Shown: positions 10,154 to 19,015, numbered from the stretch's first letter. The stretch is DNA of 64,000 bases from Xenorhabdus yunnanensis (GCF_028598805.1 NZ_JAQRFI010000007.1:48941-112940); one strand, 5' to 3'. The notes: generated by a model from the sequence alone, not told the origin. Translations and numbers: made by a program.

Positions 10154-11017
10154 ATGATCCGTAGTATGACCGCTTTTGCACGGCGAGATATCAAGGGAGA
10201 TTGGGGAAGTGCAGCATGGGAGCTGCGTTCCGTCAATCAGCGTTACTTGGAAACCTATATTCGCCTGCCAGAGCAATTCAGAAGCCTTGAGCCTGTCATC
10301 CGTGAGCGCATTCGTTCCCGCCTGACGCGCGGCAAAGTGGAATGCAACCTGCGTTTTGAGCTGGATGCCCGTGCCCAAAGCTCCTTGATTCTGAATGAAA
10401 AGTTGGCAAAACAACTGGTTGAGTCAGCAAATTGGGTTAAACAACAAAGCAGTGAAGGTGAAATTAATCCGGTGGATATCCTACGCTGGCCGGGCGTGAT
10501 GTCTGCCGAAGATCAGGATTTGGATGCCATCAGCACACAATTGCTGGCGGAATTGGATCTGGCACTAGATGCCTTTATCCAGAGCCGTGAAACTGAAGGA
10601 CAAGCGCTCAAGGCACTGATTGAACAGCGTTTGGATGCAGTAACCGTGGAAGTGGTTAAAGTTCGTCAACAAATGCCAGCAATCCTGCAATGGCAGCGAG
10701 AGCGCTTACAGACCAAGCTGGAAGAAGCACAAATTCAGTTGGAGAATAATCGTCTGGAGCAGGAACTTCTTTTATTGGCTCAGCGTATTGATGTAGCAGA
10801 AGAATTAGATCGTCTGGATGCCCACATTAAAGAGACACGTAATATCCTGAAGAAAAAAGAAGCCGTCGGCCGCCGACTGGATTTTATGATGCAGGAATTT
10901 AACCGCGAATCGAATACATTGGCTTCAAAATCAATTAATGCCGACGTGACGAACTCTGCAATTGAGTTGAAAGTGCTGATTGAACAAATGCGCGAGCAGA
11001 TTCAAAATATTGAGTAA
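10154..11017 (+). CDS. yicC: YicC/YloC family endoribonuclease
   Basis: The product is a 287-residue YicC-family protein. The signature N-terminus MIRSMTAFARRD, the segment ELRSVNQRYLETYIRLPEQFR and the C-terminal domain (ETRNILKKKEAVGRRLDFMMQEFNRESNTLASKS) are all intact. Family members are ribonucleases implicated in small-RNA turnover and stationary-phase physiology. It is divergent from rph, as in E. coli. Its 3' end is followed directly by an integrase gene; the 3' end of yicC is a known integration site for some Vibrio genomic islands. Confidence 0.95.
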   Translation: MIRSMTAFARRDIKGDWGSAAWELRSVNQRYLETYIRLPEQFRSLEPVIRERIRSRLTRGKVECNLRFELDARAQSSLILNEKLAKQLVESANWVKQQSSEGEINPVDILRWPGVMSAEDQDLDAISTQLLAELDLALDAFIQSRETEGQALKALIEQRLDAVTVEVVKVRQQMPAILQWQRERLQTKLEEAQIQLENNRLEQELLLLAQRIDVAEELDRLDAHIKETRNILKKKEAVGRRLDFMMQEFNRESNTLASKSINADVTNSAIELKVLIEQMREQIQNIE

Positions 11018-11045
11018 CGTTTCTTAGCAATTCAGAGAAAATCAC

Positions 11046-11082
11046 AAAGCCAGTATGTACATTGTTATAGCTGGCTTTTTTA
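11046..11082 (+). terminator. Probable yicC terminator
   Basis: Arms aaagccag and ctggcttt enclose a 17-base loop that can pair further, followed by T-residues. It is placed 29 bases after the yicC stop. Confidence 0.6.
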
Positions 11083-11126
11083 CTATCATAGCATTGCGGA
11101 GTGAATCACAGTAGCGCATGATTGGC

Positions 11127-11178
11127 GTGTACCCAAAGGTGTACCCATAGCGCATTAAGAAAACCATTTTGGGTACAC
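11127..11178. repeat. Likely integrase-binding repeats at the island's left end
   Basis: The motif gtgtaccca occurs twice as a direct repeat (11127-11135 and 11139-11147) and once inverted (11170-11178), just before the integrase start. Such short repeats beside a P4-type integrase are typical of arm-type binding sites within an attachment region. No second att copy was found by eye at the other side of the island. Confidence 0.55.
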
Positions 11179-11206
11179 CCCCTACTTTTTCATTGGAGAT
11201 TGCACA

Positions 11207-12472
11207 ATGCCTAAACTCACAGATAAAGAGATCAGGGCGTGGATTAAGTCAGGTGAAAGGTTCGAAGGGAAAGCGGACGGTAACGGACTATATTTACGTT
11301 TTAGAGAAATTGACCGAATTCCATCATGGCGTTTCAGATATAAATTGGCTGGAAAGTCTAGGACTATGAATTTGGGAACATATGCTGACTTATCGCTAGC
11401 CAAAGCACGAGAACTCACCAGAGAACTATCAGCCCGTGTTGCTTTGGGCTATGACGTTGCTGGCGAAAAGCAGGAACGCAAAGCCGAAGCACTGGCAAAG
11501 ATTGAGGCAGAAAAAGCAGCCATAAAGGTATCAGACCTAGCGGCTGAATATTTTGAACGCCAGATACTCCCACGCTGGAAACACCCTGACATACTCCGCA
11601 GAAGAATAGACAAAGACATTAATCCTCGCATTGGTCATATGAAGCTGGAGGACGTGAAACCCCGCCATATTGATGAAATGCTCAAGAGCATAGTAGACAG
11701 AGGCGCACCAACTATGGCGACCGATGTTTTACGATGGCTAAGGCGCATGTTCGACTATGCCATTAAGCGGCAGATGATAGAGATTAACCCGTGTTCAGCT
11801 TTCGAGGTTGCGGACGCTGGCGGGAAAGAAGTATCACGCGATAGATGGCTAACCAGAGAAGAATTAATCATTGTGCTGAGGACGTTTAGAACGTCTACGA
11901 TCAGCCGTCAGAATGAAATCAGCTTTAAAATACTGTTAGCTCTATGCTTGCGGAAAATGGAACTATGCGGCGCACGATGGGAAGAATTCAACTTTAAAAA
12001 GGCTGTATGGCACTTTCCGGCAGACCGAAGCAAAAACGGTGATGCGGTAGATATTCCGCTGTGTCCACAAGTTATCGATTGGTTTATGGAATTAAAACCA
12101 ATGGCTTGTGGTAGCCAGTACGTTCTACCAGCAAGAAAAATGCAACACCGCATGATCCCACATATTCAGGAAACCACCCTACCCGTTGCACTTGCCAAAG
12201 TAAGACGTACATTACCTGCTAGCATCCCTAACTTCACAATTCATGATTTTAGACGCACTGCCAGAACCCACTTAGCCGCGTTAGGTGTTGATCCCTTTGT
12301 GGCTGAACGTTGTTTAAATCATCGTATAAAAGGCGTTGAGGGCATTTATAACAGGCATGATTACTTTGATGAACGCAAAGCCGCATTAACTCAATGGTGC
12401 GATTTGCTGGTGGCGCTGGAGAAAGGCGAAAATTACAACGTAATCCCGCTAGGTACACGAAAAGCAAAATAA
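11207..12472 (+). CDS. P4-type tyrosine recombinase / integrase
   Basis: This 421-residue integrase has the N-terminal DUF4102-like arm-binding domain of P4/bacteriophage-type integrases (DGNGLYLRF, SWRFRYKLAGKSRTMNLGTY), a SAM-like core-binding domain, and a C-terminal catalytic domain. Catalytic residues are visible: Arg in LALCLRKMEL, the HDFRRTARTHL box, His in CLNHRI and Tyr in the final IYNRHDY segment. It therefore appears intact. It starts 190 bases after yicC and reads away from it, as expected for an element integrated at the yicC 3' end. It would catalyse site-specific integration and excision of the island that follows. Confidence 0.93.
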   Translation: MPKLTDKEIRAWIKSGERFEGKADGNGLYLRFREIDRIPSWRFRYKLAGKSRTMNLGTYADLSLAKARELTRELSARVALGYDVAGEKQERKAEALAKIEAEKAAIKVSDLAAEYFERQILPRWKHPDILRRRIDKDINPRIGHMKLEDVKPRHIDEMLKSIVDRGAPTMATDVLRWLRRMFDYAIKRQMIEINPCSAFEVADAGGKEVSRDRWLTREELIIVLRTFRTSTISRQNEISFKILLALCLRKMELCGARWEEFNFKKAVWHFPADRSKNGDAVDIPLCPQVIDWFMELKPMACGSQYVLPARKMQHRMIPHIQETTLPVALAKVRRTLPASIPNFTIHDFRRTARTHLAALGVDPFVAERCLNHRIKGVEGIYNRHDYFDERKAALTQWCDLLVALEKGENYNVIPLGTRKAK

Positions 12473-12480
12473 CCGAATTA

Positions 12481-12536
12481 GCCGTATCTAGCCCGACGGG
12501 GCGAAAAGTGAGGAAGCCTTACTCACCTGATACGGC
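12481..12536 (+). ncRNA. Three-way-junction RNA element, C4/CI antisense RNA-like candidate
   Basis: Nested inverted repeats give a clean three-way junction: closing stem gccgtatc (12481-12488) with gatacggc (12529-12536), hairpin gccc-gacg-gggc (12491-12502), and hairpin gtgag-N9-ctcac (12508-12526), with a gaaaa joint. It lies 9 bases after the integrase stop and 30 bases before the next gene. The segment tcacct (12523-12528) is complementary to aggtga (12556-12561), the Shine-Dalgarno region of that gene. Size, position in a P4-like island and anti-Shine-Dalgarno content recall phage P1/P4 C4/CI antisense RNAs. That family assignment is from memory of the class, not from an alignment. Confidence 0.5.
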
Positions 12537-12565
12537 AATCCTTAAGGCGCGTAAAAGGTGACGTG

Positions 12566-13441
12566 ATGAAGAAATTATTTAAACTAAAGGAATGGTTTAC
12601 TTTAGAAGAAACAGCCCGAAGATTAACCAGTTCCTTTGAGGAAGAAATATCTGTGGCTGATTGCCTTTCTTTAGCACTGGATAAGCGACTAACTATATCT
12701 GCTCTATTGGATAAATCATCATACGCAGTAAAAAGTAAAGTAAAAACAACAACAATGCGTGATCAGTTTAGCTATTGTATTAAATCTACTACTAGTAACG
12801 GTGCTTTTCTAAAAATGCTGACTGGGGAGCGATTTTATACAAATGAACAGCTTGATTGTGAGTATGAAAAGATAGAAAGGATTGGAGGCGCATTTCGTCT
12901 AGATAGTGGGATATACGACTTACCCATGATTGGAGCAGAAGAACTTGATGTTATGCATCAATTTGATTTGGCGCAAAATCGGAAACCACGTGAATATGCA
13001 AACATAGAGGGAGCATTTCTAAATACAAAATTTGGCATGGTTAATATATTGGCAAGTTTTAACCAGCTTACAATTAAATATAACGGTAAAGAAATGGGTG
13101 TATTTGATGCTGTTAAAAATGAATTTGTAGATTATAACGACTATTTCAGTTTTTTTTACCCTGATGATGGGTTAGGTGATGTTGAATTTGTATTCCGTAG
13201 GGAGAATATAGAAAAATTTGAGCAATCAGCCCTGAATGATGGAGAAGCAGAGCTTACATTAGATGATGGCTTACTGGTTATTGGATCAATGTTATCAGCC
13301 TTAAAGAAAGCTAAACCAGAATCAAAACGCTGGACTCAAGACGCACTAAAGGGAGAGTTAGAAAAAACTTGTCCTATTGGCGCTAGAACTCTGGATAAAT
13401 ATTTTGCAGAAGCAAATAAACGTTTAAAATCAATAAATTAA
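12566..13441 (+). CDS. Island protein of unknown function (291 aa)
   Basis: I do not recognise a named family. The protein begins KKLFKLKEWFTLEETARRL, an amphipathic region resembling a helix-turn-helix or MerR-like start often seen in enterobacterial phage-island proteins. The middle is mixed alpha/beta with many Asp and Glu. The C-terminus (ARTLDKYFAEANKRLKS) looks like a helix that could bind nucleic acid. The ATG at 12566 follows an AAGGTGA Shine-Dalgarno; a GTG lies one codon earlier. It is the first gene after the RNA element and probably its regulatory target. No transmembrane segment or signal peptide is visible. Confidence 0.6.
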   Translation: MKKLFKLKEWFTLEETARRLTSSFEEEISVADCLSLALDKRLTISALLDKSSYAVKSKVKTTTMRDQFSYCIKSTTSNGAFLKMLTGERFYTNEQLDCEYEKIERIGGAFRLDSGIYDLPMIGAEELDVMHQFDLAQNRKPREYANIEGAFLNTKFGMVNILASFNQLTIKYNGKEMGVFDAVKNEFVDYNDYFSFFYPDDGLGDVEFVFRRENIEKFEQSALNDGEAELTLDDGLLVIGSMLSALKKAKPESKRWTQDALKGELEKTCPIGARTLDKYFAEANKRLKSIN

Positions 13442-13536
13442 TTTCGCACCGAAAACTCATTTTTCGTTGCGATGACAATTTTATAGAATCATTCTTAAAT
13501 ATGCCTAGTAACCAACAGAACGGAGCTAGGCATAAC

Positions 13537-13779
13537 ATGAAGCAGCAACGCAATCCACGTACTAAAAGCAATACCCCATACCCTACCAATGGTAATGCTA
13601 GAAAACGCCATACAGCTGATTTTTTAGGCATATCTGACGCAACCCTTAACCGATGGATTAAAGCCAGAAAACTGCCATTACCATTTGAGCTTGAAGAGGG
13701 TTTTTCTGTCTTTGACGCAGCCGAGATCCGTGCGTGGGTAGAAAGCAAAAAGCTGCTAGGACGCAAGGTAGCTCAATGA
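13537..13779 (+). CDS. AlpA-family / excisionase-like DNA-binding protein
   Basis: This small protein (80 residues from the ATG at 13537) has a MerR/AlpA-like helix-turn-helix: HTADFLGISDATLNRWIKAR followed by KLPLPFELEEGFSVFDAAEIRAWVESKK, the wing and the X-A-E-I-R-W helix typical of AlpA and P4 Vis proteins. Such proteins regulate the integrase gene or act as excisionases. The start is chosen because ggagctagg lies upstream; a longer in-frame ATG at 13501 has no such signal. Its stop overlaps the next gene start (ATGA), indicating coupled translation. Confidence 0.8.
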   Translation: MKQQRNPRTKSNTPYPTNGNARKRHTADFLGISDATLNRWIKARKLPLPFELEEGFSVFDAAEIRAWVESKKLLGRKVAQ

Positions 13780-14051
13780 AAAAATTTATATTACCGACCG
13801 ACGAACAGCGTAAATATATTCTTTCTGCTTATGGTGAAAATGAAAGGCGAATAAGAGAACGGGAACGAGAAAGAATGTCCGGTATTTCTCGCAGCCATTG
13901 CCATAAATTGGAAGAATTGGGCTTATTTCCTCCCCGTTGTCATTTTGGCCGCAATTCCTGCGCTTGGCTTTTAAGTGATATTTTATGGTGGGTACGCAAC
14001 CCGCCAACAGTAGACAATGTGAATAACCCGTATAGCCGAAAATCAAATTAA
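13776..14051 (+). CDS. Second small AlpA-like regulator
   Basis: The 91-residue product starts at the ATG that overlaps the previous stop (ATGA). The N-terminus is highly charged (NERRIRERERERM), followed by SGISRSHCHKLEELGLFPP, which looks like an AlpA/MerR recognition helix, then CHFGRNSCAWLLSDILWWVRNPP, resembling the AlpA wing and final helix. It may form a regulatory pair with the gene just upstream. The assignment rests on motif shape only. The two histidine/cysteine clusters are noteworthy but do not form a recognisable zinc site. Confidence 0.65.
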   Translation: MKKFILPTDEQRKYILSAYGENERRIRERERERMSGISRSHCHKLEELGLFPPRCHFGRNSCAWLLSDILWWVRNPPTVDNVNNPYSRKSN

Positions 14052-14069
14052 TTAAGACAGGGTAAAAAT

Positions 14070-14666
14070 ATGACATCCAAAAATATGGCCTTATCCGGTC
14101 AGGGACTCGCTCACGCTGAAAACAGTCAAGAACCTATTTTGAATATCGACTCAGCGGATATCTCGTTTATTAAATTTGAGGGCGTACAGGTTCGAATTTT
14201 CAAAAATAACAACGATCCGTGGTTTATTGCTGCTGATGTGTGCAAGGCGTTAGAAATATCTAACGTCACCAATTCTATGAAAGCATTAGATGATGATGAA
14301 AATACCCTATGTTCAATAAAGGGTATTACTGATGCTGGGAACCCTATTTTTAATGCCATTTCAGAATCTGGCTTTTACAAACTAATTACCCGCAGTCGCA
14401 AGGCTACCAAGCAAGGAACGTTTGCCCATCGATTCGCTAATTGGGTATTCCGTGAGGTTATCCCGTCTATCCGTAAAACGGGTTCTTACGGTGTGCCATT
14501 TGCTGCGCTGAACGATTTCACCCGGCGACAGAACGAATACAAAGCAATTGCGTCTCAACGTGGGCGCGATCTTCAATCATGCAAAGGAGAACTAGCCAGC
14601 TTAAATAAAGAAAGACGGGAACTGTGGAGAACATACCAGCCTGACCTTTTGGAAGAGGTACTGTGA
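14070..14666 (+). CDS. BRO-N domain protein (phage antirepressor-like)
   Basis: The central part is a BRO family N-terminal domain: VQVRIFKNNNDPWFIAADVCKALEI near residues 36-60, then NAISESGFYKLITRSRKATKQGTFAHRFANWVFREVIPSIRKTGSY, the conserved core. BRO-N proteins occur in phages and islands as DNA-binding antirepressors. The C-terminus (EYKAIASQRGRDLQSCKGELASLNKERREL) is a predicted coiled coil in place of the usual KilA-C or ANT domain. It follows the AlpA-like genes and precedes a truncated ORF and an insertion sequence. In P1, an antirepressor is the target of C4 RNA, which fits the RNA element upstream. Confidence 0.85.
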   Translation: MTSKNMALSGQGLAHAENSQEPILNIDSADISFIKFEGVQVRIFKNNNDPWFIAADVCKALEISNVTNSMKALDDDENTLCSIKGITDAGNPIFNAISESGFYKLITRSRKATKQGTFAHRFANWVFREVIPSIRKTGSYGVPFAALNDFTRRQNEYKAIASQRGRDLQSCKGELASLNKERRELWRTYQPDLLEEVL

Positions 14667-14773
14667 TGGGAATTATTAACTATTGGGATTCCTTGAGGTT
14701 AAGGAGTCCTGCTTTCGAAGTCCTCACTTTGGCTGCCCCGATAATTTCGGGTCAGTTACCTGTTGTGCTTTAA
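14666..14773 (+). pseudogene. Truncated island ORF cut by the IS3 element
   Basis: An ATG overlapping the BRO-N gene stop (TGATG) opens a frame of 35 codons (MGIINYWDSLRLRSP onwards). It runs across the IS left boundary at 14761 and ends within the IS at 14773. The native end has been lost, so the gene's identity is unknown. The overlap with the upstream stop suggests it was the next gene of the same operon. Confidence 0.45.
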
Positions 14774-14826
14774 TAAATTCGGACACTTTGGTAAAGGAAT
14801 AGAATGACTTTAATTAAGGTGTCTTT

Positions 14827-15114
14827 ATGAAACGAAAATCACCCCAAAAATTTACCGATAATTTTAAAAGAGAAGCGGTCAACCTGATTGTTGAACAGGG
14901 CTATACCGTCCCACAGGCAGCTGAAACCTTAGGTATTCCAACAAAACTCCTGTATACGTGGCGGAAACATTATGTTGAGCAATCTAAACTCGGTACTTTA
15001 ACCCCCGATGAGCGACAGGAATTGTTGCAGCTTCGTAAAGAAAACAAACAGCTGAAAATGGAGAAGGAGATCTTAAAGAAGGCGAGCGCCTTCTTTGCGA
15101 GAGAACTGCTGTAA
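14827..15114 (+). CDS. IS3-family transposase OrfA
   Basis: The 95-residue OrfA starts MKRKSPQKFTDNFKREAVNL and has the HTH that binds the terminal repeats (YTVPQAAETLGIPTKLLYTWRKHY). A C-terminal leucine-zipper-like helix follows (LLQLRKENKQLKMEKEILKKAS). In active IS3 elements it is fused to OrfB by a -1 ribosomal frameshift. The A-rich codons near its end (aagaag) could serve that purpose, but I see no classical slippery heptamer. Confidence 0.93.
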   Translation: MKRKSPQKFTDNFKREAVNLIVEQGYTVPQAAETLGIPTKLLYTWRKHYVEQSKLGTLTPDERQELLQLRKENKQLKMEKEILKKASAFFARELL

Positions 15115-15170
15115 GATGTTGGTTCATAAAAGAACATGCAGAGCAATTTCCCATTTGCCAATGATGTCGC

Positions 15171-15981
15171 GTGATGAAAGTCAGTCGTTCCACGTTTTAT
15201 GCCTGGCAGGCAAAACCCGTTCGGTTACTTTCTGATGAGCAACAAGCATTACACCGAAAAGCGACGGCGCTCTTTAAAGAAAGCCGGGAAAGTTTAGGCT
15301 ATCGGATGTTGGCGAAAAAATTACGCAAAGAAGGCTTTACCATCAGTGACTATCGGACCCGAAAGCTCATGAATCAGCTCGGATTATCCGTCCGACAGCG
15401 GCAGCGCTACCGGGCTCCGCGCAAAGGTAAAGCGATATCAACAGCCTGTAATCTACTTAACCGGAACTTTAATCCGTTGGCGCCGAATGAAGTTTGGGCA
15501 GGAGATATCACCTATTTGAAGACGCCCGAAGGTTGGTTATATCTGGCTATTGTGATGGATTTGTACTCACGTCGGATAGTGGGATGGCAGATCGCAACGG
15601 AAATAGATACGACCTTGAGCAGCCAGGCCTTAATGAAAGCGTATCACTTACGTCAGCCGTCACAAGGCTGTGTTTTTCATAGTGATCAGAGGGAGCCAAT
15701 ATACAAGCCAGCAATACCGGGACTTACTCAGCAGTTATGACATGAGAGCAGGCCAGGGGGATGTCGGGGCGTGTTGGGATAACGCTGTTGTCGAACGTTT
15801 CTTTGGCAGTTTGAAACATGATTGGCTATTCAAAACCCATCATGAAAACCAGGCAGAGATGAAAAAAGATGTATTGGATTATCTGCATTATTACAATTTA
15901 ACACGATTGCACACGGCCAATAATGATTTAACGCCCGTGGAATATGAAATGGCCTTCGTAAAAGTGTCCGATTTTTCTTGA
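15171..15981 (+). pseudogene. IS3-family transposase OrfB, frameshifted
   Basis: OrfB is the DDE integrase-like transposase. The first Asp is in the segment AGDITYLKTPEGWLYLAIVMD, the second in VFHSDQ, and the Glu in DNAVVERFFGSLKHDW. After HSDQ the frame breaks: one extra base near 15690 (cagaggg instead of cagggg) shifts reading, and the rest (GSQYTSQQYRDLLSSYD to the end) is in another frame ending at 15981. An in-frame TGA just upstream of the chosen start (15162-15164) may be a second lesion. The element is probably not self-mobile. A sequencing error at this one base is the alternative. Confidence 0.85.
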
Positions 15982-15989
15982 GCAGAACA

Positions 15990-16297
15990 CTTGAAGATGG
16001 CTCTCTGGAGTGGACTTAAGTTTGCCCTTCGCTGCTAGCGTCGGGAGATTTCATTTCAATAACTGCCTAAATGACCATAATCAATTTATACGAAAAACGA
16101 CCACTGTATAAATGAAAAGATTTGTAAATAATCCGTCCTCACGTTTCCACCTGTTTAGCTCTCATGTTTTGAGTGATTTTTTATTATTTTTCATAGCGTT
16201 AAACTAGTTAATTACTGAAATTATTTCTATTTTTAAAAATTAAATAGCTAAACTATAGGTGGGGAATAAAATCCCCCATCTATATACCAAAAACCAA
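15990..16297. other. Non-coding spacer after the IS
   Basis: This stretch of about 300 bases is AT-rich towards the right and carries no credible ORF. It may contain the remnant right end of the yicC island, but I found no repeat of the yicC 3' end in it. Confidence 0.5.
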
Positions 16298-17338
16298 TTA
16301 CCAATCGCCTGACGCGCCACCACCGGCACTGCTACCACCGCCACCGGAAAAGCTATCATCATCGTTATCACTTTTTGTACGATCAGAGCCAGAGCCACCA
16401 AATAAACCACCAAAAAGGCTGCCAAATAGGTTTTTCAATAATGACAATACCGAAGAGATCACAAAAAACACCAGAATCACAGGCAACATTATGATGAGCA
16501 GGTAAAATTCTGCCGGAATGGAAGAGAATAATCCAACAAGGTTCAGCACATAAGTTCCTACAGCTATCGTCAGGGCAGATTTGAGGAAACGCTTAAACCA
16601 GTGCCCTGTACGGAAAACTTTCAGTGGCAAGAGGAATATACTCACCAACCAAAATCCTAATAGCATAAAGATGTCCTTACCGGAGATCTGATTGAATACA
16701 CCACTGTCCTCTTCAAAAACCTTAGCAATCTTTTCCGCGTCTTTCTTTGTTTCCGTTTGTTCGGTCTTTTTCAGCAATGTGCCAATTGAATCAATTGCAT
16801 CACTAATTCCCTTATAATAAGCTTCTTCTTTGAAAGCCGGTTTCACATCTTTAAATAAAATGAATTCAACCTGACCATCAGTTAATTTCCGATCTAAACC
16901 GGAACCGACTGCAATACGCATTTTATGGTCATCAGAAGCGATCAAAAACAAAATTCCATCATTGTGCTCTTTATTGCCCAATTTCCATTTATCAAATACA
17001 CGGGAAGAAAAAGCCTCAACAGTATCGCTGCCAGTAGTCGGGATAATCAGAACTGCCATCTGTACCTTTCTTTCAGATTGCAGCTTTTTCAGTTGACGGG
17101 TCAGGCGCTGGTTTTCTGCTTTCGTAAGAACTTTAGCGATATCTGTCACACGTTTACTTAATGCAGGAACATCAACAACTGTGGTTTCTTTTTTTAGCTC
17201 TCCAGCCGATACATTGCTCATTCCAATAAACAATAAAAACAGGATAACAAGGTGTTTTATTATAAAGGCATGGCTTATTCTCGATGGTGTCATTCGGGTA
17301 CTACAACCATCCTTTGGTATATGGGAAATTACTAACAT
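16298..17338 (-). CDS. TPM-domain membrane protein (YgcG family)
   Basis: After a hydrophobic signal segment (HLVILFLLFIGMSNVSA) comes a periplasmic TPM domain: VTDIAKVLTKAENQRLTRQL, then VQMAVLIIPTTGSDTVEAFSSRVFDKWKLG and DGILFLIASDDHKMRIAVGSGLD. Two or three C-terminal membrane spans and a Gly/Ser-rich tail ending GGASGDW follow, as is usual in this family. TPM proteins are linked to photosystem repair in plants and have poorly known roles in bacteria. The ATG at 17338 has AAGGA six bases upstream; an internal ATG at 17293 is the alternative. It stands alone on its strand. Confidence 0.85.
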   Translation of the reverse strand: MLVISHIPKDGCSTRMTPSRISHAFIIKHLVILFLLFIGMSNVSAGELKKETTVVDVPALSKRVTDIAKVLTKAENQRLTRQLKKLQSERKVQMAVLIIPTTGSDTVEAFSSRVFDKWKLGNKEHNDGILFLIASDDHKMRIAVGSGLDRKLTDGQVEFILFKDVKPAFKEEAYYKGISDAIDSIGTLLKKTEQTETKKDAEKIAKVFEEDSGVFNQISGKDIFMLLGFWLVSIFLLPLKVFRTGHWFKRFLKSALTIAVGTYVLNLVGLFSSIPAEFYLLIIMLPVILVFFVISSVLSLLKNLFGSLFGGLFGGSGSDRTKSDNDDDSFSGGGGSSAGGGASGDW

Positions 17339-17508
17339 CAAATATCCTTAGCACTTATTTATGAGATCAATCATTACTATTATATGGATATATCTCATTA
17401 TGCGTAATCAAGAAAACGGCATTATTTTTACAATAATGCCGTTGATAGTCGAATCAGATAAATATAATTGTATTAAAATCGCAACCACACATTAGTCTTT
17501 GCGAGAGA

Positions 17509-18921
17509 TTAGTTATCCACTTTAATTTGAGCTGATTTGTATGCTGTTAATAATGCCAATATTGGTGCAATGGAGAAGAGTAAAAATAACCAATAAGAAG
17601 AAGACGCGGCTCCCGCTACTCCACCGGGCTGATAAAATCCAAATAAATTAACGACCATACCACCCAATGCAGAACCAAATGCAGAGGCAAATAACTGCAC
17701 GGTAGTAATGGATGAACCAGAGATATTTTTATCCGCATCACTGGAAACCTGCAAAATGCGGGTCAAGAGATGAGGCCAACCGAATCCAACCCCGAAGCCA
17801 AACAATCCTAACCCCAAAATTATCGGTAACATTATCTGCCACTCACCTGCCGATTGAGATGGCAATAATACAAGTAGCAGCAACATCCCGGCTGACATAA
17901 AAATCGGGCCGCTGACAATCGCAAACCGCATCTTTGCCCCTTGCCAACTAGCACTGAGCATTTCTCCTATTGTCCAACCCACTGCTGCGGAGGCAACCAT
18001 ATAGCCAGAAGCTAAGGGGGATTGCCCATGCAGAATTTGCAGAAAATAGGGAATAAAAACATCCCCCGCCAAACCAATCACTAATAGAGAAATAGTAGTG
18101 AATAGAATCAGATGAGGAGAACGCAAACTCAGGGCATTTTCAGGCAATAATCTTGCTGAAGCCCGGCGTTCATGAATGACCAACAAAGCGATCAATAGAA
18201 CAGCTGCGACAATGCCGATAATGTTAAACCGAACATCCTGTGACAAACTGCCTGAGGAAACCGCCAGTACTGCGGTTGATAACAGGATCAATTGCACAAT
18301 GGGCAATGATGTTTTGGTTTTATTCTGCGCTGTTGTTTTAGGTAAAATCAGGTAGGTGAATACGGCATAACACAGGGTAATTGGGAGCATAATGCCAAAA
18401 GCGTAACGCCATGCGTTCATTTCAGCAAAAATTCCGCCAATAGCTGGCCCGATCAAAGTCGCTACCCCCCACATTCCCGAGATCAGCGCGATGGCCCGAG
18501 GCCAAAGTGATTGGGAAAAGACGAGATTAACCATCGCATAGGAAAGCGCAAACAAAAACCCGCCGCCAAGTCCTTGAACGGTTCTGCCAATCAACATAAC
18601 GGTCATCGTCGGTGCAAGGGTACAAATTAAACTACCGGTGAAAAAGATTAGCGATGCAACCAGATAAGCATTCCTTGCACCCGATGAACTCAACAATCTT
18701 GCAGAGAGAACAGAGCCAACAATTGATGCCACGACAAATAATGTCGTATTCCAGGCGTAGAGGTTCAATCCTCCAATATCATTTACGACAGAAGGCAGAA
18801 TAGTAATCGCAATTAAGGTATTAGCTGCCATCAATCCTACGCCCAGTGAAAGTGCTATCGCACTTGGCGCATTTTTGCTGGAAAACAGATCCCTCCAGCG
18901 GCTTTCTCCATTCATCATCAT
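17509..18921 (-). CDS. MFS transporter, drug:H+ antiporter-like (14-TM type)
   Basis: This is a 470-residue major facilitator with a hydrophobic pattern consistent with 14 membrane spans. The DHA-type motif GRTVQGLGGGFLFALSYAM occurs near residue 105, and the antiporter motif region IALISGMWGVATLIGPAIGGI near residue 145. Substrate is probably a drug or small metabolite exported for protons. The start at 18921 (MMMNGESRW) has AGGATAAC upstream. It is divergent from a cysteine-containing HTH regulator 94 bases away, which probably controls it. Confidence 0.88.
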   Translation of the reverse strand: MMMNGESRWRDLFSSKNAPSAIALSLGVGLMAANTLIAITILPSVVNDIGGLNLYAWNTTLFVVASIVGSVLSARLLSSSGARNAYLVASLIFFTGSLICTLAPTMTVMLIGRTVQGLGGGFLFALSYAMVNLVFSQSLWPRAIALISGMWGVATLIGPAIGGIFAEMNAWRYAFGIMLPITLCYAVFTYLILPKTTAQNKTKTSLPIVQLILLSTAVLAVSSGSLSQDVRFNIIGIVAAVLLIALLVIHERRASARLLPENALSLRSPHLILFTTISLLVIGLAGDVFIPYFLQILHGQSPLASGYMVASAAVGWTIGEMLSASWQGAKMRFAIVSGPIFMSAGMLLLLVLLPSQSAGEWQIMLPIILGLGLFGFGVGFGWPHLLTRILQVSSDADKNISGSSITTVQLFASAFGSALGGMVVNLFGFYQPGGVAGAASSSYWLFLLFSIAPILALLTAYKSAQIKVDN

Positions 18922-19015
18922 GGTTGTTATCCTGAACATAGGTTGAGTTGCGGAAAGTCTTACGTTAAATTAAACAAGATAAAACTTGGAATAAATTAAT
19001 GTCGGAATCAATAAT

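Larger units (their letters stand above)
14761..15989 (+). mobile_element. IS3-family insertion sequence (1229 bp)
   Basis: Imperfect 29-bp terminal inverted repeats bound the element: 14761-14789 and 15961-15989, both ending in tcggacacttt on the inner side and tgtt on the outer tip, with about six mismatches. Inside are the two ORFs expected of an IS3 element. The three bases outside each end (acc and ctt) do not form a target duplication, which suggests an old insertion or recombination between copies. The right junction of the island may have been lost in this way. Confidence 0.88.

Noticed and set aside
12481..12536. Hammerhead or twister-type ribozyme
   Set aside because: The three-way junction and gaaaa joint invite it, but the required cuga-uga core and conserved twister bases are absent.
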